Assembly: GCA_964472545.1 (NCBI GenBank)
Contig: CAYYNP010000017.1
Location: 1 to 64,000, forward strand
Direction: 5' to 3'
Length of the DNA stretch: 64,000 nucleotides
Origin: CAYYNP01 sp964472545
GTDB lineage: Bacteria > Planctomycetota > Planctomycetia > Pirellulales > Thermoguttaceae
The notes beneath the pieces were generated by a model. The model was not told where the DNA came from and made no database searches. It was given only the letters and a program-made list of their open reading frames with translations. This document shows, in pieces, positions 42,390 to 50,787 of this stretch. Within the stretch, counting starts at the first letter, position 1. Each line of letters starts with the position of its first letter. The position numbers were made by a program, and so were the translations under genes.

Positions 42390-42908
42390 TTATGCGTCTT
42401 CTTTCTCAGTACGTTGGATTTCGTCGCGCAGCTCGGCGGCCCGTTCGAAATCTTCGGCCTCAACCGCTTCTATCATCTCCCGGCGTAGCCGGATCAACTG
42501 CGTACGCTGCTCGCTGCCGGCCGATGAACGGCTGGGCGACTTGCCCGTGTGCTTCGACTCGCCGTGGATGTTCAGGATCAAAGACTCCAATTGACGCCGA
42601 AAGCAGACGTAGTCGTGGGGGCAGCCCAAGCGACCTTGGCTGCGGAACTCGTAGAACGTGATTCCGCATACCGGACACGCCTGCCGATCCAACTCCTTGA
42701 GTTCCTCGGCCGTTTGGCCCACGGCCATCTTCTGCGCCATCTGCTGGGCCAACGCCGACGCCATGCTGCCGGTACTTGCCGACTCGCCGCTGGAGGAAGT
42801 CAGGTATTCGCGGGCGTGATCCTCACACAGGTGCAATTCCTGCGGCTTGCCGCTGGTCAGCTCCGTGATGTGGAACGTTGCCGGCTTCTCACACTTCTGA
42901 CACTTCAT
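42390..42908 (-). CDS. mcsA: McsA, zinc-binding activator of McsB
   Basis: 172 residues from the ATG at 42908 (MKCQKCEKPATFHITEL). Zinc-binding cysteine pairs in CQKC, CPVCG with CPHDYVCF, and a C-terminal UVR motif (LRREMIEAVEAEDFERAAELRDEI). McsA activates McsB and links it to stress responses in Firmicutes. The gene order mcsA-mcsB is conserved; ctsR is not here and clpC is not in the window. A longer frame to 43025 adds only arginine-rich sequence. Confidence 0.93.
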   Translation of the reverse strand: MKCQKCEKPATFHITELTSGKPQELHLCEDHAREYLTSSSGESASTGSMASALAQQMAQKMAVGQTAEELKELDRQACPVCGITFYEFRSQGRLGCPHDYVCFRRQLESLILNIHGESKHTGKSPSRSSAGSEQRTQLIRLRREMIEAVEAEDFERAAELRDEIQRTEKEDA

Positions 42909-43200
42909 CCGGATCCGGCTCCCACACGCGCCACGCGAAAAGACCTCGCCCGGGCGACTCACGGAGACCCGCCCACGGAGGCATAAGCACCATGAGGATT
43001 CTAACACCGGTCTAGCGAGTGTCAAGGCGAACGAAATTCCCCATTCCGGCGACGGGCCGGTGCAAACCCTCGCCGCAGGTCGCGCCGGCCAAGAGGTCTC
43101 CTTCGGACATTGCCGGCAGCTCGCCCGAAGACCTTAAGTTACTTGAAGGCAACGTGTTGCACGATCGGCGCCAGTCCCGAGAGCTACTCCGAGGCGAGAT

Positions 43201-43707
43201 TCACCGGCTACCCGGCATCCGTGTGCGAACCACCTCCACGACGTTTCGCGGCAAGAACCGCGACAGCTCGTCGACGCCGGCCAGCGGAGCGATCTGCTTG
43301 ATCAACGAACTGGAGACGTGCGCCAGTTCGCCGTCGGCAATCATGAAGAGCGTCTCGACGTCCGGGGCCAGGCGGCGATTGGCCATCATCATCGTCAGCT
43401 CGGCCGGGATATCCGTCAGCGGCCGCACACCGCGGACCATCACCCTCGAGCCACAGGCCTTGACGAATTCGACCGCCAGCCCGGAGAACGTGCGGATCTC
43501 GATGTTCCCCAAATGGGGCGTGGCGCCACGAATCAGTTCCTGCCGCTCCTCGGGCTCGAAGGTCGCCCGCTTCTCGATGTTGATCCCAACGCCCACGATC
43601 ACCTTGTCGAACAACTCGCTGGTGCGTTCCATCACGTTGAGGTGCCCCAGAGTGATCGGGTCGAACGAGCCCGGATAGACGGCGATGCGGGCGGAGGGGG
43701 GAGCCAT
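43201..43707 (-). CDS. coaD: Phosphopantetheine adenylyltransferase
   Basis: 168 residues, normal length. Penultimate step of coenzyme A synthesis in the cytoplasm. Motifs: IAVYPGSFDPITLGHLNVME (8-27, the nucleotidyl-transfer TxGH), MVRGVRPLTDIPAEL, and HVSSSLIKQIA. An intact housekeeping gene. The spacer downstream, 43026-43200, shows nothing recognisable. Confidence 0.97.
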   Translation of the reverse strand: MAPPSARIAVYPGSFDPITLGHLNVMERTSELFDKVIVGVGINIEKRATFEPEERQELIRGATPHLGNIEIRTFSGLAVEFVKACGSRVMVRGVRPLTDIPAELTMMMANRRLAPDVETLFMIADGELAHVSSSLIKQIAPLAGVDELSRFLPRNVVEVVRTRMPGSR

Positions 43708-43778
43708 GTTCGGCGGTCCTTCTTTGGCTGGGAGCAGGTCTTAAATGGGAAACTACGCTCTGTCGGAAGACTGCTCTT

Positions 43779-43856
43779 GGGTGGCTGGGCAAAGCGCAGC
43801 GGTGCCCCAGGTTTTCGAGACATCTGGGGCACCGCTGCGCTTTGCCCCAGCCACCC
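43779..43856. repeat. GGGTGGCTGGGCAAAGCGCAGC hairpin
   Basis: Arms of about 32 bases, left from 43779 (GGGTGGCTGGGCAAAGCGC) and right to 43856 (GCGCTTTGCCCCAGCCACCC), form a near-perfect stem with a 15-base loop upstream of coaD. Copies of this stem are nested inside the AAAGCCGCGACC elements at 49305-49335 (partial) and 50578-50662. Confidence 0.85.
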
Positions 43857-43957
43857 ACATCTGTTGCGATGTAATCTCCACAAAGCCCAGGCGTTTGCCC
43901 CGTTATAACATCCCGCCCGATGGCGATAAACCGCCGCTCGCCGGGATCAGCCGGCCA

Positions 43958-45151
43958 TCAACCGCTCAGGGCGCCGATCAGCCGGTCGATGTCGGACGCG
44001 TTGTTGTAGGCATGGGGGCTGATCCGCAGCCGGCCGCCACGGCAACTGATCGCTACGTGACGTGCCAGGCACTCCCGCCGCAATTGCTCGGGATCGCGGC
44101 CGGGGACATCGAAAACGATGATCCCGCTGCGACGCTCGGGCCGCCGGTCGCTGTGGATGTGCGCGCCGATCTCTTCGAGGCGCCGGATGGCTAGGTCCCC
44201 CACTTCGAGCACCCGCTGGGCGATTGCCTCGATCGGAAAACGCCCCAGCAACTCCAGGCTTGCGCCCAGCGCAATCAGCCCCGGCGTGTTGGGAGACCCG
44301 CCTTCGTAGCGGGCGGCCGTTTCCTTCAGCCGCAACTCGATGTGGCTGAAATCGTGGGCACCGACCACGCTGTTCCAGCCAAGGCCCAAGGGGCGGAGTC
44401 GGTCGAGATGCTCTTGCCGGATGAAGAAGACGGCTGCCCCTTCCGGCCCCAGCAACCACTTGTGGCCGTCGGCGGCAAGGAAGTCGATCGGTGTGTGCGT
44501 CACGTCGAGCGGGAAGATCCCGAGTCCTTGAATGGCATCGAGAAACAACAGCGCGCCACACCCGTGGGCGATCTCGGCCGCCCGCTGAAGGTCGTTTCGC
44601 CAACCGCTACAGAACGAGATCCAACTCAGGCTAACGATCCGCGTGCGATCGTCACAGGCCGCCGCCAGCCGCTCGAGGTCCAGCCGCCCGCGATCGGTGG
44701 GCACACGCCGCGCACTCACCCCCCGATCGGACAGGTTCATCCAAGGATACTGGTTCGACGGGAACTCGTCGGCCGGGAAGACGACATTATCGCCCGCTTG
44801 CCAGGCAATGCCCTCGGCGACCAGATTGATGCCCTCGGTGGTGTTTCGCAGCATGGCGACTTCGGCCGTCTGGGCGCCAATCAGCCGTGCGCAATGGCCG
44901 CGCACCTGCTCCATTTGATGGGACCACTCCCCATAGGAGGTATCTCCGTTGATTGCAGCATCGTGCGACCACTCCGACAGGGCATCCGAAGCAGGACCGC
45001 TAATGGGGGCCACTGCGGCATGATCGAGGTAAGACCAGCGCTGGGTGACGGGCATCAGCCGCCGAAATTCATCCCAGTTTGACACATCCCCGCCTACCTC
45101 CGGTACATTCACTCCCAATGGTCGTCCTCCTCGCGTCTGAAACCGTGCCAT
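43958..45151 (-). CDS. PLP-dependent class V aminotransferase (cysteine-desulfurase fold)
   Basis: About 397 residues from the ATG at 45151 (MARFQTRGGRPLG); 45169 is an alternative. Fold-type I motifs: YLDHAAVAPIS, LRNTTEGINLVAEGI, the cofactor aspartate/glutamine region LLFLDAIQGLG, and the Schiff-base lysine in DGHKWLLGPEG. ARYEGGSPNT near the end is typical of the SufS/isopenicillin epimerase group. The short first segment and lack of a clear active-site cysteine loop make desulfurase activity uncertain. Substrate unknown. Confidence 0.88.
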   Translation of the reverse strand: MARFQTRGGRPLGVNVPEVGGDVSNWDEFRRLMPVTQRWSYLDHAAVAPISGPASDALSEWSHDAAINGDTSYGEWSHQMEQVRGHCARLIGAQTAEVAMLRNTTEGINLVAEGIAWQAGDNVVFPADEFPSNQYPWMNLSDRGVSARRVPTDRGRLDLERLAAACDDRTRIVSLSWISFCSGWRNDLQRAAEIAHGCGALLFLDAIQGLGIFPLDVTHTPIDFLAADGHKWLLGPEGAAVFFIRQEHLDRLRPLGLGWNSVVGAHDFSHIELRLKETAARYEGGSPNTPGLIALGASLELLGRFPIEAIAQRVLEVGDLAIRRLEEIGAHIHSDRRPERRSGIIVFDVPGRDPEQLRRECLARHVAISCRGGRLRISPHAYNNASDIDRLIGALSG

Positions 45152-45206
45152 CGGCGTCCACTTGCGCAATTGCGAGAGTGCCGGTGGTAACGGATAGGAA
45201 ATGAAC

Positions 45207-45212
45207 TATAAT
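45207..45212 (+). promoter_or_regulatory. -10-like TATAAT before the small membrane gene
   Basis: A perfect TATAAT, rare in this GC-rich DNA, lies 56 bases before the ATG of the small membrane protein. No good -35 hexamer is found at 16-18 bases upstream. Confidence 0.35.
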
Positions 45213-45267
45213 AGGAAGATTGGGGGAAAGAGTCGACCGGTTACGCGCCGCGATAGGATTGTCTTCT

Positions 45268-45450
45268 ATGCCCAAAGCCCTGTGTATTTCTGGGATGGTC
45301 GTTGCCGCGCTGGTGCTGGCCGTATTCGGTCTGGACCTGGCCACCGGAATCCCTTTGCATCAAGCCAGTATGCTGATGGACGGGGCCTTCATCGTCTTTG
45401 CCCTTATCTTGGGGTATCTCGGTTGGACCACCTATCGGGAGCAGGAATAG
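45268..45450 (+). CDS. Small conserved-type membrane protein
   Basis: 60 residues from the ATG at 45268 (MPKALCISGMVVAALVLAVFGL). Two membrane helices, 5-24 and about 38-54 (AFIVFALILGYLGWTTY), separated by DLATGIPLHQASMLMD. I recall similar short proteins in other planctomycetes, where they are unnamed. An in-frame start at 45220 adds a soluble stretch and is less likely. Function unknown. Divergent from the aminotransferase. Confidence 0.75.
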   Translation: MPKALCISGMVVAALVLAVFGLDLATGIPLHQASMLMDGAFIVFALILGYLGWTTYREQE

Positions 45451-45565
45451 AAGCGGGCTGGTAGCGTGGCGGCTGGTGGGGATGGCTTGTTACGTCGGGG
45501 AACCACGGGCAGTCTTCAGGGCAATCTTCTTCGCGAATCGTCGGCGATCTTCTCGGCAATCGGGG

Positions 45566-45639
45566 TGTGCCACTGCTTTGCAAAAGCAGTGCCTGCATAG
45601 AGATCATTTCTGCCACTGCTTCTGCGAAGCAGTGGCACA
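45566..45639. repeat. TGTGCCACTGCTT hairpin
   Basis: Outer arms of 16 bases, 45566-45581 and 45624-45639, one mismatch. An inner pair (GCAAAAGCAGTGCC region) gives a second stem. It lies between the small membrane gene and the TPR gene end. The arm word TGCCACTGCT also begins the inner arms of the lepA hairpin. Confidence 0.75.
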
Positions 45640-45697
45640 CACGACGACTCAGGCCGATTCCGCCGCAACCTGTCGTTGGGCGCGACCACGCGTCGTT

Positions 45698-45722
45698 GGG
45701 CGCGACCACCGGTCGCGGCTTT
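45698..45722. repeat. Lone arm of the AAAGCCGCGACC element at the TPR gene stop
   Basis: GGGCGCGACCACCGGTCGCGGCTTT without a matching left arm; instead the sequence CGTCGTTGGGCGCGACCAC is duplicated in tandem (45671-45690, 45691-45710). The terminal TTT plus the next base form the TAA stop codon of the leftward TPR gene. Confidence 0.75.
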
Positions 45723-47313
45723 ATGGGGAGAGGACCTCGCGCCAGGGCTTGGCGGCGCGATAGCTCTCCAGTTCTTTCGTCAGGGTGTCAACTTGATCCG
45801 CGTCGCCGGTGTCGATCGCCTCTTTGGCCCAAGTCCTGGCAGTGGCGAAATCGCCGGTCTCGGCGTAGGCCGCGGCCAGCGTGCTGAGAATGTGGGCCTG
45901 CTTATACTCGGTCACGTCGCAGGCGACGGTGGCCAGGCGGACGGCGCGGCGGCCGTCGCGAAGTTTGTCGGTCGGCGACGTGGCCAGGACCCAAGCCAGG
46001 TTGTTGAGAATGCCGGGGTCTTTCGGTCGCAACTTCAGCGCCGCTTCGTAGTCGGCCAGCGCCGCTTCGTGATCGCCGGAGTTCAGTTTCGCGTCGCCCC
46101 GGCCGCGCAATGCGGCCCAGTTCTCCGGCTGCCCGGCCAGAATGGCCGTGAAGAGCTCGATCGCCCGATCGTGCTGCTTCTGCATGTTCAGGTAGATCCC
46201 CAACTGCATTTGCACGGCCACGTCGTCGGGCTCGAGTTTGTGCAGCTTCTCGAGTTGCTCGATCGCTTCGTCGTACTTCTCGTTTTCGGCCAGCAGGACC
46301 GCATGTAGCCGCAGTGCGGGAGTGGCGTCCGGTTGGAGTTCGACGACCTTCTGCACGTCGGCCAGCGCCTTCTCCTTCTCGCCCCGCCCGCGGTAGATTC
46401 CCACCCGGGCGAACAACGCGCCGACGTGGTCCGGCTGGATCTCCAAGGCCCGATCCAACTCCTTCAGGGCGGCGTCGAGGTCCTTCTGTAATACGTGGAT
46501 CTGTGCTTTCTGCAACAACGGGCCAACCGCCTTGGGATTGAGCACTTGGGCCTTGTCCAATGCCGCCAGCGCCTCGTCGAGCTTCCGCATTCTCAGCAGC
46601 AAGGTGGCCTTGATCTCCTGATTGGCCGCCACGTTCGGGGCCAGTTTGATCGCCTGATCGAGATCCTCCATCGCCTCGTCGAGCTTTCCCTGGACCGCCC
46701 GCATCAACGCCCGCACGTGCCACGCACTGGCGTCGTTGGGAGCTAAGCGGATCGCTTCATCGATGTCGGCCAGCTTCTTCGCCGGGTCTTTTTGCACGCC
46801 CGAGCGGAGCACGTAGAGTTTCGCTTGCAGCACGGGCTGGTCTGCGAGCCGCTCGATCGCCTGCTCGATGGCCTCGGTTGCCCGCTCTTGGTTGCCGGTG
46901 GGCAGGAGGTTCAGCCGGGCAATGAAGTAGAGGGCCATCGCCTGTTGGGGATCGAGCTTCACGGCCTTTTCGAGATCCTCCAGCGCCGCGGCACAGAGTT
47001 TCGGATCGCGCGGCGACTGCTGAAAGAAGCCCTCGGCAAAGAGCGAGCCGCGTTGGGCGTAGGCCGATCCCAGCAGCTTCTCGGCAAACTCGGTGTTTCG
47101 CTCGTCGAGGCCCTTCTTCAGCGCACTCTCGGCCAGGTCGATCACCTTGCCGAGTTCGTCGCTGCTGGTGGCCGACAGCTTGGCCTCGGTGGCTTGATCG
47201 AGGTCCTCCTGCCCTTCGTCGTCGGCCCGGGCGTTCGAAATGGCAAGCACAGACACTAACGGCAAGGCGACGGCTGCCAAGGCAATTCGCAAGAACGGGA
47301 TTCGAGCGGACAT
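45721..47313 (-). CDS. Secreted TPR-repeat protein
   Basis: 530 residues from the ATG at 47313 (MSARIPFLRIALAAVALPLVSVLAISNARA, signal peptide). The whole mature protein is TPR: NDASAWHVRALMRAVQGKLDEAMEDLDQAIKL, VGALFARVGIYRGRGEKEKALAD, LGIYLNMQKQHDRAIELFTAIL, and ends with a bend ILNNLAWVLATSPTDKLRDG, a motif seen in planctomycete TPR proteins. It should be a periplasmic scaffold. A longer frame to 47430 is arginine-rich and not the start. Partner unknown. Confidence 0.88.
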   Translation of the reverse strand: MSARIPFLRIALAAVALPLVSVLAISNARADDEGQEDLDQATEAKLSATSSDELGKVIDLAESALKKGLDERNTEFAEKLLGSAYAQRGSLFAEGFFQQSPRDPKLCAAALEDLEKAVKLDPQQAMALYFIARLNLLPTGNQERATEAIEQAIERLADQPVLQAKLYVLRSGVQKDPAKKLADIDEAIRLAPNDASAWHVRALMRAVQGKLDEAMEDLDQAIKLAPNVAANQEIKATLLLRMRKLDEALAALDKAQVLNPKAVGPLLQKAQIHVLQKDLDAALKELDRALEIQPDHVGALFARVGIYRGRGEKEKALADVQKVVELQPDATPALRLHAVLLAENEKYDEAIEQLEKLHKLEPDDVAVQMQLGIYLNMQKQHDRAIELFTAILAGQPENWAALRGRGDAKLNSGDHEAALADYEAALKLRPKDPGILNNLAWVLATSPTDKLRDGRRAVRLATVACDVTEYKQAHILSTLAAAYAETGDFATARTWAKEAIDTGDADQVDTLTKELESYRAAKPWREVLSP

Positions 47314-47570
47314 GGGACGCGGCTCCCTGAGATAGACGGCGAGGATGGCTAACGAAAGGCAGGATACGGGCATTATAGGCCGGATTCTCCGGTGGGGGAA
47401 GGGTGGCAACGCACGCGCTTCGCGCGGCAAGGAGAATGTTGCATTGGGCGATCCGGCGAGGTACGATTCTGGGACCCAAGGTGGAAAAACAGGTACGGGA
47501 GCATCGGGGGCGGGCGAATCGGAGTGAGCGAATTGGGGCCTATCGAAGACGCCGCAATCAGGAGTGCATC

Positions 47571-48251
47571 ATGTCGCAGAAGCAAGACGGGAAGATCACG
47601 CGCCGCAAAGCACTGGCCGCTTCGGCTGCGGCCGCCGGGTTGGCCGCCGTCGGAGGGACCGCCTCGGCCGCCACGCCCCGACGCCGCGGGTCGCTGGCCG
47701 GCAAACGCGTGCTGGTGGCCATCGGCGAGTTTAGCGAGGGGCTGGAAACCTACTACATGGTCTACCGGCTGATCGAAGAAGGGATCAAGCCGACCGTGGC
47801 CGCCGCCAAGGTCAAATCGGTGCAGTTGGTCGTCCACGATTTTGAGGAGCAGTACACGAACTACACCGAGAAGCTCGGCTACTTCATCCCCGCCGATGTG
47901 GCCTACAAGGACGTCGACCCGGCCGACTACGACGGGCTGTTGATCCCCGGCGGACGCGGGCCGGAAGAGATCCGCCAAGACAAGCACGCGCTGCGCATCG
48001 CGGGCCATTTCATGGACAAGAACCTCCCGGTGGGCGCCATGTGCCACGGCCCCCAGTTGCTCTACGCGGCTCGGCCGGTCAAAGGCCGCAAGATTGCCGC
48101 CTACCACGGCATTCGGGCCGACGTGGAGCTGGCCGGCGCGAAGTTCGTCGACGCCCCGGTGGTGGTCGACGGCGCCATGGTCACCTCGCGCGGCTGGCCG
48201 GATCTGCCGTATATGATGCCGAAGTTCCTCGAGGTGCTGGCCGGTGGGTGA
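47571..48251 (+). CDS. Tat-exported DJ-1/PfpI-family protein
   Basis: 226 residues; CAGGAG precedes the ATG at 47571 (MSQKQDGKITRRKALAASAA). The twin-arginine signal TRRKALAASAAAAGLAAVGG marks export after folding. The DJ-1/PfpI domain carries GEFSEG, GLLIPGGRGPEEIRQD and the nucleophile elbow GAMCHGPQLL with Cys158. Members act as chaperones, glyoxalases or amidases; which applies is unclear. Exported versions occur in planctomycetes. No partner gene nearby. Confidence 0.9.
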   Translation: MSQKQDGKITRRKALAASAAAAGLAAVGGTASAATPRRRGSLAGKRVLVAIGEFSEGLETYYMVYRLIEEGIKPTVAAAKVKSVQLVVHDFEEQYTNYTEKLGYFIPADVAYKDVDPADYDGLLIPGGRGPEEIRQDKHALRIAGHFMDKNLPVGAMCHGPQLLYAARPVKGRKIAAYHGIRADVELAGAKFVDAPVVVDGAMVTSRGWPDLPYMMPKFLEVLAGG

Positions 48252-48285
48252 AAGACGGAAGCACGGCACGCACGAGGCTTGTTCC

Positions 48286-48364
48286 GTTTAGCAGCCGCCG
48301 GCACGGCGGTTTCTTTGGCGTAGGGTTCTTCCACAACAAGTCGCCGTGCCGGCGACTGCTAAAC
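48286..48364. repeat. GTTTAGCAGCCGCCGGCACGG hairpin
   Basis: Arms 48286-48308 and 48342-48364 with few mismatches, in the short spacer between the DJ-1 gene and the CPBP protease gene. A related word (TTTAGCCGCCGCCGGCACGG) occurs at 57795-57815 without a second arm. Confidence 0.75.
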
Positions 48365-48386
48365 TCCGGTGGCGACGCGTAGCGTG

Positions 48387-49259
48387 ATGTCTGAACCACA
48401 AGCCGACCCGAAACACGAATGCTCGCCAAATGCCCGGCCGTTGCGCGGAACGGCCGCCCTGTTGCAGAAGCATCGCTGGCTGACGTTCCTGCTGCCGTTT
48501 CTGGTCTACATGCTGATGAACAGCCTCGAGCCGACTCCGCCGGAAGCGGGCGACGCGGCGGCTGAGGCTGTAGAATCGGAGACGGAAGCGACCGAGACCG
48601 AAGCGTCTGACGGTTGGCGGATTCTCCCGGCCGTGCCGTACGAATACTATCCGTGGCTGTACACGTTGAAGATCGTGCTCACGCTCGCCGCGATCGTCTT
48701 CGTGCTGCCCGGCTACCGAGAGTTTCCCTTCCGCCTCAGTCCGTTGGCGTTGCTGGTGGGCATCGTGGGCGTGGTGGCATGGGTCGGGCTGTGCAGCCTG
48801 CAATTGGAGCAGCGGTTTCTGGTGCCGCTGCTTACGCCGATCGGACTCGACGGGCTGATCGCCTCGGGCACCCGCGCCGCGTACAATCCGTTTGAACAGC
48901 TCGCCGGAAACCCGCTTGCGATCGCCGGTTTCCTGGCCGTGCGTTTCCTGGGGCTGGTGGCAGTGGTGGCGCTGATCGAGGAGTTCTTTCTCCGCGGGTT
49001 CGTGATGCGGATGATCGTCGACGCCGATTGGTGGAAGGTGCCCTTCGGCCGGGTCACCGTGGCGGCGGCCGTCGCCGGCACGCTGGTGCCCATGCTCATG
49101 CACCCGGCCGAGTTGCTGGCCGCGGCCGTCTGGTTTTCGATGGTCACCTGGCTGATGGTCACCACGCGAAACATCTGGGACTGCGTGGCGGCCCATGCGG
49201 TGACGAACCTGCTGCTGGGCCTTTATGTGGTGATCTGGGGCCAGTGGCATCTGATGTAG
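48387..49259 (+). CDS. CPBP-family intramembrane metalloprotease
   Basis: 290 residues from the ATG at 48387 (MSEPQADPKHE). About eight hydrophobic segments. The active site is visible: Glu198-Glu199 with Arg203 in ALIEEFFLRGFVMR, His239 in MLMHPAELLA, and His270/Asn274 in NIWDCVAAHAVTNLLLG. These are the three CPBP motifs. Relatives include Rce1/CAAX proteases and a subgroup linked with exosortase/PEP-CTERM systems, which is notable because a PEP-CTERM protein lies 7 kb away; the link is only suggestive. Confidence 0.9.
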   Translation: MSEPQADPKHECSPNARPLRGTAALLQKHRWLTFLLPFLVYMLMNSLEPTPPEAGDAAAEAVESETEATETEASDGWRILPAVPYEYYPWLYTLKIVLTLAAIVFVLPGYREFPFRLSPLALLVGIVGVVAWVGLCSLQLEQRFLVPLLTPIGLDGLIASGTRAAYNPFEQLAGNPLAIAGFLAVRFLGLVAVVALIEEFFLRGFVMRMIVDADWWKVPFGRVTVAAAVAGTLVPMLMHPAELLAAAVWFSMVTWLMVTTRNIWDCVAAHAVTNLLLGLYVVIWGQWHLM

Positions 49260-49264
49260 CCCAA

Positions 49265-49428
49265 AAAGCCGCGACCGGTGGTCGCGCCCGACCCGTCGCG
49301 GGTGGCAGGGGCAAAGCGCAGCGGTGCCCCACGAGATCCAGCAGTCAGGGCCATCGCAGCGCTCAGCCGCCACCCCCCCAGCGAATCATCCTGTGGAGAC
49401 TCCGGGCGCGACCACCGGTCGCGGCTTT
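49265..49428. repeat. AAAGCCGCGACC hairpin element (copy 2)
   Basis: Arms 49265-49290 and 49403-49428 are exact reverse complements over 26 bases. The interior holds a partial copy of the GGCAAAGCGCAGCGGTGCCCC stem. Sits between the converging CPBP and PIG-L genes, eight bases from the latter's stop codon; it could serve as a terminator for both. Confidence 0.88.
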
Positions 49429-49435
49429 GTGTTGT

Positions 49436-50464
<1,029 letters not shown>

Positions 50465-50787
50465 CGTACGACCTCCGTAGCCTCAGGAAACGGGCAACCC
50501 AGCACTCCCGATGATACGCCGCCGCGGTGTCGCCGGCAAGCATAAAGCCGCGGCCGGTGGTCGCGCCGGAGTTGTTGGATGGGGTGGCTGGCGGCTGAGC
50601 GCAGCGAAGCCCCAGATGGCTGGAGTTCCTGGGGCACCGCTGCGCTTTGCCCCAGCCACCCTTCGTAGGATGCTACAAACTGCGGGCGCGACCACCGGTC
50701 GCGGCTTTGTATTTGTTGCCGCGCGGCCGGGAAGTTACAATCAATGGAACCCTACCCCAACATCCCACCACGGAAGAGAATCGCCAA
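50465..50787. other. Intergenic, filled largely by a repeat element
   Basis: 323 bases between the divergent PIG-L and propeller genes. Half is the AAAGCCGCGACC element at 50544-50708 with the GGTGGCTGG/CCAGCCACC stem nested inside. The rest shows no coding frame. Promoters for both genes must be here but none stands out. Confidence 0.55.
50544..50708. repeat. AAAGCCGCGACC hairpin element (copy 3) with nested stem
   Basis: Arms 50544-50567 and 50683-50708 pair with one or two changes. Inside, 50578-50662 is a diverged copy of the 43779-43856 hairpin (right arm GCGCTTTGCCCCAGCCACCC exact). One repeat family has therefore landed inside another, or they move together. Confidence 0.82.
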
